Below are positions 24,831-32,619 of a stretch of 37,706 nt of DNA, piece after piece (position 1 is the stretch's first letter; each line of letters begins with the position of its first letter). The stretch is from Campylobacteraceae bacterium. Lineage in GTDB: Bacteria; Campylobacterota; Campylobacteria; Campylobacterales; Sulfurovaceae. Location: contig JALWDJ010000043.1 of assembly GCA_027014605.1 (NCBI GenBank), positions 1 through 37,706 of the forward strand, in the 5' to 3' direction. Both the position numbers and the translations under genes were made by a program. The notes under the pieces were generated by a model. It made no database searches. It saw only the letters and a program-made list of their open reading frames with translations, and was not told where the DNA came from.

Positions 24831-24863
24831 CTCTCAAAATAATTTATAACATAGGACGGACAT

Positions 24864-25553
24864 ATGGAAGGTGTTTTTACTTTTTTAGGTGCATTTACGG
24901 GGCATGGAGAGGGTATGGTTATGGCTCATATAATATTAGTAGCAGGACTTGCTCTACTCTTAGCTAAATATGCAACTACAACTCTAAAAGCTGTACCATC
25001 AGGTACTCAAAATGTTATGGAGGCATATCTTGGTGGTGTGATTTCTATGGGAAAAGATACCATAGGTGAGAAATTAGCTAGAAAATATCTACCTTTAGTT
25101 GCAACAGTTGGAATTTTTATATTTATAGCAAATGTTATTGGTATTATTCCTGGATTTGAATCTCCAACTTCAAATATTAATGTAACTCTCCCTCTAGCAA
25201 TAGTAGTATTTGTATATTATAACTATGAAGGAATTAGAGAACATGGTGTAGTTCATTACTTTGCTCACTTTATGGGTCCTGTAAAACTATTAGCTCCATT
25301 AATGTTTCCAATTGAGATAGTATCTCATATCTCAAGAATTATCTCACTATCGTTCAGACTTTTTGGAAATATTAAAGGTGATGACCTATTTTTATGGGTT
25401 CTTTTAATGTTAGTTCCTTATATTGCACCTCTTCCTGCATATCTACTATTAACATTCTCAGCACTACTTCAGACATTTGTATTTATGATTTTAATCTATG
25501 TATATCTAGCAGGTGCTGTATTGATGGATGCTGAACACTCAGAGGCTTTATAA
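24864..25553 (+). CDS. atpB: ATP synthase F0 subunit a
   Basis: This membrane subunit forms the two proton half-channels of ATP synthase. It has 229 residues and five to six hydrophobic helices. The essential arginine is R165 in [14 protein letters not shown]. Other family stretches are [41 protein letters not shown] and a C-terminal [15 protein letters not shown]. As in other Campylobacterota, it stands apart from the F1 and stalk genes, which are not in the window. It has its own -10 box, and a strong terminator overlaps its stop codon, so it is monocistronic. Confidence 0.96.
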   Translation: MEGVFTFLGAFTGHGEGMVMAHIILVAGLALLLAKYATTTLKAVPSGTQNVMEAYLGGVISMGKDTIGEKLARKYLPLVATVGIFIFIANVIGIIPGFESPTSNINVTLPLAIVVFVYYNYEGIREHGVVHYFAHFMGPVKLLAPLMFPIEIVSHISRIISLSFRLFGNIKGDDLFLWVLLMLVPYIAPLPAYLLLTFSALLQTFVFMILIYVYLAGAVLMDAEHSEAL

Positions 25554-25571
25554 AAAAGCTTTTATTTTTTT
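25543..25571 (+). terminator. Intrinsic terminator of atpB
   Basis: AGGCTTT (25543-25549) pairs with AAAGCTT (25555-25561) through seven pairs including one G-T wobble, with loop ATAAA. TTATTTTTTT follows. The atpB stop codon (25551-25553) is in the loop. This is the clearest terminator in the window. Confidence 0.8.
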
Positions 25572-25603
25572 ATGGAAGATGTATTTAGTCATTTTCCATT
25601 TTA
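25572..25603 (+). terminator. Second stem-loop after atpB
   Basis: ATGGAAGATG (25572-25581) pairs with CATTTTCCAT (25590-25599) through ten pairs including one wobble, with an 8-base loop, and TTTT follows. It comes directly after the atpB terminator. It may be a back-up terminator or a leader structure for the TenI/ThiE-like gene, whose AAGGG site lies at about 25610-25614. Confidence 0.5.
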
Positions 25604-25620
25604 ATATTAAAGGGATATTT

Positions 25621-26160
25621 ATGATTACCTATGCCATAACCGACCCTTCAACCCTAAACTTCAATAATCTCTCTTCAGACTTAAAAAAATTTTCTACAAA
25701 AGCAAATATAATTCTCTATCGAGATAAAAATAATAGTAATTACTCATATAATGCTAAGATATTTGTAAATGAAGCTAAAAAATACAATTTTGATAAAATC
25801 ATACTTCATCAAAATATAGATTTAGCGTGCCTCTTTCAAGCAGATGGAGTGCATCTCACCTCATCACAATTAAATTTAGTGGAGAAAGCTAAATTTTTTA
25901 AACTTTTTACCATTGTAAGTACACATACTCTCTCAGAAGTTAAAGAGGCTGAAAAATTAGGTGCTGATATGATAACATTTAGTCCTATTTTTAAAACACC
26001 AAATAAAGAAGAACCAAAAGGCTTAGATGTACTCAAAGAGATAACATCACGAGTCTCTATCCCTGTTATTGCATTAGGTGGTATATTAACTAAAGAACAG
26101 ATAGAGAATTGTATAAAAGTTGGTGCAAAAGGTTTTGCATCTATTAGATATTTTTCCTAA
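25621..26160 (+). CDS. Short TenI/ThiE-family protein (thiamin metabolism)
   Basis: The 179-residue product has the TIM-barrel pattern of thiamin phosphate synthase and thiazole tautomerase: MITYAITDP, QADGVHLTSSQ, IVSTHTLSEVKEAEKLGADMITFSPIF and IPVIALGGI. The family lengths are about 200-220, so it is short. The N-terminal phosphate/metal region is reduced, which favours the TenI tautomerase branch or a shortened ThiE; I cannot decide between them. I start it at ATG 25621, after AAGGG. An in-frame ATG at 25528 would run through atpB and two terminator hairpins and add residues unlike the family. No other thiamin gene is near. Confidence 0.75.
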   Translation: MITYAITDPSTLNFNNLSSDLKKFSTKANIILYRDKNNSNYSYNAKIFVNEAKKYNFDKIILHQNIDLACLFQADGVHLTSSQLNLVEKAKFFKLFTIVSTHTLSEVKEAEKLGADMITFSPIFKTPNKEEPKGLDVLKEITSRVSIPVIALGGILTKEQIENCIKVGAKGFASIRYFS

Positions 26161-26180
26161 AGATAACTCTAATTGTAACT

Positions 26181-26258
26181 CTTAGTTGTGTAGACTAAGC
26201 ATTATTAATTAAAGGTAATTAAACTGTTTACTGATTGTTAATAAAGTAGCTATATAAT
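26181..26258 (+). promoter_or_regulatory. Promoter region of the Bat operon
   Basis: TATAAT at 26253-26258 is a consensus -10 box 35 bases before the first gene. Upstream lie two dyads: CTTAGT (26181-26186) and ACTAAG (26194-26199) with a 7-base loop, and TTAATTA (26205-26211) and TAATTAA (26216-26222) with a 4-base centre. The first may be a weak terminator of the preceding gene, and either may be an operator. Confidence 0.4.
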
Positions 26259-26293
26259 ATATTAAATATTTATTTTAAGGAAAAATTTGACAG

Positions 26294-27241
26294 ATGAATA
26301 ATAAGATAGATAGTATAAAAAAAGAGGTCAAAAAGATTATTGTAGGACAAGAGGAGTTAATTGATTCTCTTCTTGTTGGACTTATTGCAGATGGACATAT
26401 CTTAGTTGAGGGTGTCCCAGGACTTGCAAAAACAACTGCTATTAATGCAATCTCGAAAGCTTTAGGAGTTAATTTTAAAAGAGTTCAATTTACTCCTGAT
26501 TTATTGCCAAGTGATGTAACAGGAACAGAGATATATAACCCTAAAGATGGAGAGTTTAGCATAAAAAAAGGTCCTATCTTTACAAATTTACTATTAGCAG
26601 ATGAGATAAATAGAGCTCCTGCTAAAGTACAATCAGCACTTCTTGAAGTTATGCAAGAGAGACAGGTAACAATTGGAGATAGAACTTTTAAGATTGATGA
26701 ACCTTTTCTAGTAATGGCTACAGAAAATCCAGTTGAACAGGAGGGGACATATAGACTTCCAGAAGCCCAACTAGATAGATTTATGTTAAAGGTCTTAGTA
26801 GGATACAATACTCTACAAGAGGAGTTAGAGATTGTAAATAGAGTAGCAATTAGTGGATTTGAAAAGGTAGAAGCTGTTGCATCTATTGATGATTTAGAAA
26901 AAATAAAAGAGGATTTCAAAAAAATACATGTAGATGATGCTATAAAAGAATATATGATAAAGATTATATTTGCTACAAGAAATCCAAAAGAGTATGGGGT
27001 AGATGAGGTAGATGACTATATAAGTTTTGGAGCAAGTCCAAGAGCCTCTATAGATTTATACAAAGCTAGTTGTGCTATTGCCTTAATTCGTGGAAATGAT
27101 TTTGTAACACCATTAGATATTAGCTATATAGCAATTAGTGTACTTAGACATAGAGTTATCCTAAACTATAAGGCACAAGCAAAAAATATTAAGACAGAAG
27201 ATATTATTCAAAAAATTCTTGAAAATATAGATACACCATAA
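26294..27241 (+). CDS. MoxR-family AAA+ ATPase
   Basis: This is a cytoplasmic AAA+ chaperone-like ATPase that works with VWA-domain proteins. Walker A is G40-V-P-G-L-A-K46-T47. Walker B is LLLADEINRAP (D103, E104). Sensor 1 lies in VMATENPVEQEGTY, and the sensor 2 region is near FGASPRASIDL, both typical of MoxR. The length is 315. The ATG lies 13 bases after AAGG, and a TGA two codons upstream excludes a longer start. It leads a seven-gene operon (MoxR, DUF58, a small membrane protein, two VWA proteins, a TPR protein and BatD), the standard Bat arrangement. Confidence 0.93.
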   Translation: MNNKIDSIKKEVKKIIVGQEELIDSLLVGLIADGHILVEGVPGLAKTTAINAISKALGVNFKRVQFTPDLLPSDVTGTEIYNPKDGEFSIKKGPIFTNLLLADEINRAPAKVQSALLEVMQERQVTIGDRTFKIDEPFLVMATENPVEQEGTYRLPEAQLDRFMLKVLVGYNTLQEELEIVNRVAISGFEKVEAVASIDDLEKIKEDFKKIHVDDAIKEYMIKIIFATRNPKEYGVDEVDDYISFGASPRASIDLYKASCAIALIRGNDFVTPLDISYIAISVLRHRVILNYKAQAKNIKTEDIIQKILENIDTP

Positions 27242-27253
27242 TAGGAAGTTCTT

Positions 27254-28087
27254 ATGCAACAGGTAGCAAAAGAGATACTCCTTAGAGCTAAAAAAGATGT
27301 ATTCTCTGGAAATCTAGGAAATTATCTAACCACATTTAAGGGTGATGGATTAGATTTTAGAGAGATTAGAGATTATGAGTATGGTGATGATATTCGTAAA
27401 ATTAATTGGAAGGCAACAGCTAAGAGTAATACTCTAAAGACAAATGTATTTAATGAAGAGAGAGAACTAAATATAGTTATTGTATTTATGCTTAGTGGAA
27501 CACTCCATTTTGGTTCGGTAAAATTAAAACAAGAGGTTGTTACAGAGATTATGGCACTCTTAGCTTTCTCTTCAATAAAGAGTGATAATCGTCTTCAAAG
27601 TATATTTTTTGAAAAAAAATTAGAGAAGTTTTTTGAACCGACTAAAAATGATGCTATTATATATCAACTAGTTGATAGTGCCATAGAGTTTGATACCTTA
27701 GAGAGAGAGTTTGATTATGGAGAATTTTGCAATTTTGTAAATGGAGTTTTAAAACAGAAATCTCTTATATTTATGGTTGGAGACTTCTATGGAGATGTAG
27801 ATTTAAGTGAGATAGCTCATAAGAATGAGGTCTATGCCATAATCGTTAGAGATAGATTAGAAGAAAATCCTATTTTAACTGGAGAGTTTGAGTTAATTGA
27901 CCCAAATAGTCTAAATGCAGAAGATATAACTCTAAATAGAGAAATAGCAGAGGAGTACAGAAAGATAGTAGAGAAGAGAGATAGAGAGATGTATGAGCAT
28001 TTCTTACAACATCAAATAGCTTATGGAAAGATATATACTAATGATGATATATATATTAGATTATCTGAAATCATAAAAGGTTCATAA
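27254..28087 (+). CDS. DUF58 protein of the Bat operon
   Basis: This 277-residue protein carries the DUF58 signature: GDGLDFREIRDYEYGDDIRKINWKATA, in which the charged and Trp residues are conserved. DUF58 proteins are degenerate VWA-like proteins found next to MoxR ATPases; the biochemical role is not known. No signal peptide or membrane segment is visible, so it should be cytoplasmic. It starts 12 bases after the MoxR gene, with AGGAAG upstream, and its stop overlaps the next start as TAATG. Confidence 0.9.
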   Translation: MQQVAKEILLRAKKDVFSGNLGNYLTTFKGDGLDFREIRDYEYGDDIRKINWKATAKSNTLKTNVFNEERELNIVIVFMLSGTLHFGSVKLKQEVVTEIMALLAFSSIKSDNRLQSIFFEKKLEKFFEPTKNDAIIYQLVDSAIEFDTLEREFDYGEFCNFVNGVLKQKSLIFMVGDFYGDVDLSEIAHKNEVYAIIVRDRLEENPILTGEFELIDPNSLNAEDITLNREIAEEYRKIVEKRDREMYEHFLQHQIAYGKIYTNDDIYIRLSEIIKGS

Positions 28088-28464
28088 TGGAGCAGTTAAA
28101 AGATATAAAAGATATAGTTGAAGTTCCTGAATACAGTTTTGAGATACTTTTAACAATAATTATCTTAACTTTAACTATTTTAGCAGTAGCTATATACCTT
28201 TATAAAAATAGAAGAAAAAGAAGAAAAAAATTATCCAGAAAAGAGATAGCACTAAATAGTTTAAAATCAATAGATTATACAAATTCAAAAGATGTAGCAT
28301 ATAGATTTACTCTTGATGGTGCAGTTTTAATAGATAAGGAGCATCAAAATGTATTTGATAATCTTGTAGAGGAACTTGAGAGATATAAATATAAAAAAGA
28401 TGTTCCACCACTAGATAAGAGTTTAGAGCATAGAGTAAAAGAGTTTATAAAGGAGCTTAAATGA
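28087..28464 (+). CDS. Small single-pass membrane protein of the Bat operon
   Basis: This 125-residue protein has one membrane helix at about residues 20-40 (FEILLTIIILTLTILAVAIYLY), followed at once by a very basic stretch (KNRRKRRKKLSRKE), which predicts a cytoplasmic C-terminal domain. Position and layout match the small DUF4381-type proteins that sit between DUF58 and the first VWA gene in many Bat operons, but the family match is by context. It overlaps DUF58 by one base and the BatA-like gene by ATGA. Confidence 0.75.
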   Translation: MEQLKDIKDIVEVPEYSFEILLTIIILTLTILAVAIYLYKNRRKRRKKLSRKEIALNSLKSIDYTNSKDVAYRFTLDGAVLIDKEHQNVFDNLVEELERYKYKKDVPPLDKSLEHRVKEFIKELK

Positions 28465-29351
28465 GTAGTATAGTATTTGAGTATCCATTAGCCTTTATTC
28501 TATTAATTATTTTTTTTATATGTAGCAAATGGTGTAAAGCAAGAGGATTAGCTATATATTTTCCAAATATATCTCTATTACAAAAAGCATCTAAAAAGAG
28601 TAGCCTATTAATAAATAGTCTAAAACTACTAATTGTTATACTATTAGTTACAGCATTAGCAAGTCCAGTAAAAGAGGATAGTGTAGTAATAAAAAATGAT
28701 AAAGGATATGAGATTTCACTTATATTAGATGCAAGTGGCTCTATGGCTGAATATAATAAGTTTGATATTGTAAAGAGTATTGTAAATAAGTTTATAGATA
28801 AGAGAAAACATGATAAGTTAGCACTTAGTATATTTGCAGATTTTGCATATGTAGCAGTCCCACTAACTTATGATAAAAAGAGTATAAAGAGACTTCTTAG
28901 TAGAATTAATGTAGGGATTGCAGGACGACAGAGAACAGCACTGTATGAAGCTCTATTTTTAAGTTCAAACCTTTTTAAAACAAGTAAAGCAAAAGAGAAG
29001 ATAGCTATTTTATTAACAGATGGAATGGATAATGCTCAAAATATCCCTTTAAGTGTAGCCATAAATACTGCTAAAAAGTATGGAATAAAAGTTTATACTA
29101 TTGGTGTTGGACAAGAGGGAATGGATTTTAATCCATCAGTTTTACAAAAGATTGCTAACGAGACAGGTGGAAAATATTTTGTAGGCGATAGCGTAGAGAG
29201 ACTTAAAGAGATTTATAACACTATTAATAAATTAGAAAAGAGTGATATAAAAGCTAATAAATATGTCAAAAAAACATATTATTTTCAATATATTCTATTT
29301 ATAGCACTCTTTGCACTAATGTTATATTTTTATTTAAAAAATAGGGAGTAG
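28461..29351 (+). CDS. batA: VWA-domain membrane protein BatA
   Basis: BatA anchors a periplasm-facing von Willebrand factor A domain to the inner membrane. Hydrophobic segments lie at about residues 8-24 and 50-70, and a C-terminal one at about 272-292. The VWA domain between them has a complete metal-ion site, D90-A-S92-G-S94 in LILDASGSM, and a later LLTDGMDNA. The Bat proteins are linked to aerotolerance, stress resistance or virulence in Bacteroides, Leptospira and Francisella; the mechanism is unknown. Length is 296. It overlaps the preceding gene by 4 bases and is followed 4 bases later by batB. Confidence 0.88.
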   Translation: MSSIVFEYPLAFILLIIFFICSKWCKARGLAIYFPNISLLQKASKKSSLLINSLKLLIVILLVTALASPVKEDSVVIKNDKGYEISLILDASGSMAEYNKFDIVKSIVNKFIDKRKHDKLALSIFADFAYVAVPLTYDKKSIKRLLSRINVGIAGRQRTALYEALFLSSNLFKTSKAKEKIAILLTDGMDNAQNIPLSVAINTAKKYGIKVYTIGVGQEGMDFNPSVLQKIANETGGKYFVGDSVERLKEIYNTINKLEKSDIKANKYVKKTYYFQYILFIALFALMLYFYLKNRE

Positions 29352-29355
29352 AGAG

Positions 29356-30333
29356 ATGATAACATTTTATAATATTGAGATTTTATGGTTACTACTTCTA
29401 CTTATTCCACTTATATATTTTATGAGTACAAAATCTTATGAATTAGATACTATTTTTAGTAAAAGGGTATTAGATAAAATTCAGATTAAAAATAGCTCTC
29501 TATCTAAAAGAGCTAAAAATATACTACTTATATCTACAATAGCCTTAACTATTATTGCATTAGCTAGACCACAGATAGATAAGGGAGAGATAAGAGTTAA
29601 ATCAAGCTTTATTAATGTAGTGACTGCTATTGATATGAGTAAATCTATGTTTGCAAATGATGTATATCCAAATAGATTTGAATTTGCTAAAAAGAAGTTT
29701 CTTGAGTCACTAAATTATTTTAAAAAGGCAAAAATCGCACTTATTGGATTTAGCTCACAGACATTTTTAATATCTCCTTTAACGGAGGACTACTATTCAC
29801 TTAAATTTTTAGCTAAAAATATTAAAATGGATTATCTAAGTCTAAAAGGTACAGATATATTAAATCTATTAAAAAGTTCAAATGAACTATTTGGAGAGGA
29901 GAAGAGAAAAATTCTATTAATTTTTACAGATGGTGGAGATAAAAAAGATTTCTCAAAAGAGATAGATTATGCAAAAGCTCACAATATATCAATCTATATA
30001 TATAATATTGGAACAACTAAAGGTGGAGTGATAAAAGAGAAAAATGGTGTCGTAAAAGATAAGAATGGAGACATTGTAGTTGTTAAGAGAAATGATAAGA
30101 TAAAAGAGTTGGCTCTAAAGAGTAGTGGAGCTTTTATGACATACTCTCTAACTAAAGATGATATCAAACTATTAGTAGATACTATAGAGAAGAGATATAA
30201 AGCAGAGGATGAAGAGAACTCTACTATTAAAGATAGACGAGAGCTATTCTACTATCCACTACTATTAGCTATTTTACTCTTTTTCGCTACACTCTTTTCA
30301 GCTCCAAAATTTAAAAAAGGAGATAAAAAATGA
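29356..30333 (+). CDS. batB: VWA-domain membrane protein BatB
   Basis: This is the second VWA protein of the operon, 325 residues, with the same plan as BatA: membrane segments near residues 8-24 and 54-70, a VWA domain, and a C-terminal membrane helix near 297-315. The metal-ion site is D93-M-S95-K-S97 in TAIDMSKSMF, with Lys in place of the common Gly. IFTDGGDKKDF follows. A charged insert (GVIKEKNGVVKDKNGDIVVV) lies in the VWA domain before the sequence returns to the fold. It overlaps batC by ATGA. BatA and BatB are expected to form a complex with BatC in the periplasm. Confidence 0.88.
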   Translation: MITFYNIEILWLLLLLIPLIYFMSTKSYELDTIFSKRVLDKIQIKNSSLSKRAKNILLISTIALTIIALARPQIDKGEIRVKSSFINVVTAIDMSKSMFANDVYPNRFEFAKKKFLESLNYFKKAKIALIGFSSQTFLISPLTEDYYSLKFLAKNIKMDYLSLKGTDILNLLKSSNELFGEEKRKILLIFTDGGDKKDFSKEIDYAKAHNISIYIYNIGTTKGGVIKEKNGVVKDKNGDIVVVKRNDKIKELALKSSGAFMTYSLTKDDIKLLVDTIEKRYKAEDEENSTIKDRRELFYYPLLLAILLFFATLFSAPKFKKGDKK

Positions 30334-31097
30334 GATATATCATATTAACTCTACTCCTAACTATTTTTAGCTCTGCATCACTATTAGATTTTAAATATTT
30401 AGATGATGCAAAAGAGGCATATCTAAAAAAGGATTACAAAAAGGCAGAAGAGTTATATAACAAAATAGAGAATGATAATGCCAAATTTAACTTAGCAGAT
30501 ACTCTATATAGAGAGAAAAAGTATAAAGATGCGATAGATGTATATAACTCTATAGATAGCAAAGATTTAGAATTTAAAAAACTACATAATATTGGAAATA
30601 GCTATGCTAAATTAAATAAGATAGATGATGCCATTAAGAGTTATGAGGAGGCTTTGAAGATTAAAGATGATAAAGATACAAAATTTAATCTTGAGTTACT
30701 AAAGAAAAAGAAAAAACAACAAGAAAAAAAGAAAAACAAGAAAAAAGACGATAAAAAAGATAAAAACAATAAGGATAAAAAATCTAATAACCAAAAAGAG
30801 CAAAATCAAAAAAATAGAGAAAATAAAAATAGTAAAGATAAGAAATCTCAAAAAAATAAAGAAAAAGAGAATAAAGATAAAAACTCTAATAAAGAGAAAG
30901 AGAAAAAGAATGCAAAGCAAGAGAAACAGAAAGATAAAAAAAATAAAATGAAAGAAAATAATAAAACTCAACCACCAATAAGTAATATGGAAGAGAGAAA
31001 GTGGCAAAAGATGTTAAATAGTAGAGGAGTTAATACTCTAATGTTACCATTAAGTAGAGGAAAAGGAGATAATAGAGATGAAGAAAATCCTTGGTAG
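30330..31097 (+). CDS. batC: TPR protein BatC with a long lysine-rich tail
   Basis: This protein has a signal sequence (MRYIILTLLLTIFSSAS) and about three tetratricopeptide units (residues about 25-113, such as YLKKDYKKAEELYNKIE and NSYAKLNKIDDAIKSYEEAL). After these comes a run of about 90 residues made almost only of Lys, Asn, Glu, Asp and Gln (residues about 120-210), probably disordered. A short more ordinary end follows (NTLMLPLSRGKGD). BatC proteins often have such low-complexity charged stretches. It overlaps the next gene by 20 bases in another frame. The long open frame on the opposite strand here is a by-product of the AAA/AAG-rich coding. Confidence 0.85.
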   Translation: MRYIILTLLLTIFSSASLLDFKYLDDAKEAYLKKDYKKAEELYNKIENDNAKFNLADTLYREKKYKDAIDVYNSIDSKDLEFKKLHNIGNSYAKLNKIDDAIKSYEEALKIKDDKDTKFNLELLKKKKKQQEKKKNKKKDDKKDKNNKDKKSNNQKEQNQKNRENKNSKDKKSQKNKEKENKDKNSNKEKEKKNAKQEKQKDKKNKMKENNKTQPPISNMEERKWQKMLNSRGVNTLMLPLSRGKGDNRDEENPW

Positions 31098-32577
31098 TTT
31101 AATAATAATATTCTTAAGTGTAAATATATTTGCAAATGTAGATGTATCTGTTAGCTCTCCAGCAGTATATAGAGGAGATATTGTAAACTATACAATAAGT
31201 GCAGATGGAACTAATATAGATTTTCCTAAAATTAAAGAGATTGATAAATATCCAATTATAGGTACATCTTCAGCTCAATCAATAAATATAATTAATGGAA
31301 CAACAACTAGAACTATATCTAAAACATATAGCTTTAGACCAGATAAGAGTCTAACTATACCATCTTTTACTGTTAAGGCAGACGGAAAGAGCTATAAGAC
31401 TAAAGAGTTAAAGGTAGAGGTTTTAAAACCTCAAGCTAGTAAAAATGGACAAGCATTTGTTTTAGAGATGAGGTTAAATAAAAAAGAGGCATTTGTAGGA
31501 GAGCCTATAAAACTTACTGTAGCTTTTAAGAGAAAACTGAATGCACATATAGACAAACTTCAACTTAGTGAACCAAAATTAGATAACTTTTGGGTAAAAA
31601 AGGTAGATAAAGTAGAGAATGGAAATGAGGGAGAGTATATATTTGAGAAAAGATATTATCAGATATTTCCTCAAAAAGCTGGAGAATTTAAAATTCCTCC
31701 TATTGAGGCTTTAATTGGGATAGTTCAAAGTGGTAATGGAGCATTTAATGACCCATTCTTTAGCTCATTTATTCAAGACCTTGATTGGCATAAGATTTAC
31801 TCAAATGATTTAAATCTAAAAGTTCACCCACTACCTGACAATTTAGAGCTATATGGAAGCTATAAGATAGAGGCTAAAGCAGACAGAACTAAAGTTTATG
31901 CAAATAAGCCTGTAAATTTAACTATAACTATAGAAGGTGAAGGGAATATTGATGATATTAAAAAATTTAATCCAACAATAGATAGTGCTATTGTATATGC
32001 TGATGAGCCAAAAATATCTTCACAACTTGTTGGAGGGGTATATAGAGGAACTTTTATCCAAAAAATAGCAATTATTGCAGATAATAACTTTACTATTCCA
32101 TCAATGGAGCTGAAATATTTTGATAAAGATACAAAAAAGGTTAAAACTATTAAAACTAAACCGATTGATATTGAAGTTATAGGTGGGGATAAATCTATAC
32201 ATAAATCATCATCTATAGAGGTTAGTCCAAGTAGTAAAATAGAAGCTCCAAAAGTTCAAACCATTACAAAAACTAAAATAGTAAAAGTTAAAGAGAAAGC
32301 CTATATTAAATATATATTCTTAGCAGTTGGATTTATCTTAGGTGCTAGTGGAGTATTAAGTTTTTATCTTATTAAAAATAGAGTTATAAAAAGAGAGAAT
32401 GATATGGTAAAAGCAATTAAAAAAGCTAAAAACGATAGAGAGCTATTTAATACTCTATTGCCTTATGCTAAAAAAGATAAGATTATCTCTAATGCTCTAA
32501 ATAGATTAGAGGAAAATATTTATAGAAATGGTAAAAATAAAATAGATAGAGAGGAGCTAATGGAGGTTTTTGAGTAA
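31078..32577 (+). CDS. batD: BatD (oxygen tolerance) membrane protein
   Basis: This 499-residue protein begins with a signal peptide (MKKILGSLIIIFLSVNIFA). A large periplasmic part of beta-sandwich character follows, with family stretches VYRGDIVNYTIS, SYSFRPDKSLTIPSFTV-like sequence (here after SKT) and FVGEPIKLTVAFKR. One membrane helix near residues 407-431 (YIFLAVGFILGASGVLSFYL) and a short cytoplasmic tail end the protein. This is the BatD layout. The start lies within batC, overlapping by 20 bases. It ends the Bat operon; a -10 box for the next gene lies 7 bases after its stop. Confidence 0.88.
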   Translation: MKKILGSLIIIFLSVNIFANVDVSVSSPAVYRGDIVNYTISADGTNIDFPKIKEIDKYPIIGTSSAQSINIINGTTTRTISKTYSFRPDKSLTIPSFTVKADGKSYKTKELKVEVLKPQASKNGQAFVLEMRLNKKEAFVGEPIKLTVAFKRKLNAHIDKLQLSEPKLDNFWVKKVDKVENGNEGEYIFEKRYYQIFPQKAGEFKIPPIEALIGIVQSGNGAFNDPFFSSFIQDLDWHKIYSNDLNLKVHPLPDNLELYGSYKIEAKADRTKVYANKPVNLTITIEGEGNIDDIKKFNPTIDSAIVYADEPKISSQLVGGVYRGTFIQKIAIIADNNFTIPSMELKYFDKDTKKVKTIKTKPIDIEVIGGDKSIHKSSSIEVSPSSKIEAPKVQTITKTKIVKVKEKAYIKYIFLAVGFILGASGVLSFYLIKNRVIKRENDMVKAIKKAKNDRELFNTLLPYAKKDKIISNALNRLEENIYRNGKNKIDREELMEVFE

Positions 32578-32583
32578 CTTTTA

Positions 32584-32589
32584 TATAAT
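32584..32589 (+). promoter_or_regulatory. -10 box for the copper receptor gene
   Basis: TATAAT at 32584-32589 begins 7 bases after the batD stop and 31 bases before the receptor ATG at 32620. The same 42-base gap holds two TTATATAA palindromes and an AAGGGC ribosome-binding site. The receptor may thus be transcribed separately from the Bat operon, or both together and alone. Confidence 0.4.
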
Positions 32590-32619
32590 AAACTTATATT
32601 TTATATAAGGGCAATAGAA

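Noticed and set aside
25528-25620. Upstream ATG extension of the TenI/ThiE-like gene
   Set aside because: It would start inside atpB and run through two terminator-like hairpins, and the added residues do not resemble the family. ATG 25621 has a ribosome-binding site.
30699-31007. Long hydrophobic open frame on the minus strand (102 codons)
   Set aside because: It is the antisense of the lysine-rich batC tail: AAA/AAG codons read as TTT/CTT give a false Phe/Leu-rich product, and there is no ribosome-binding site.
26294-32577. MoxR-DUF58-VWA operon as a new defence system
   Set aside because: MoxR-VWA pairs do occur in defence-like contexts, but the presence and order of BatA, BatB, BatC and BatD identify the known Bat operon.
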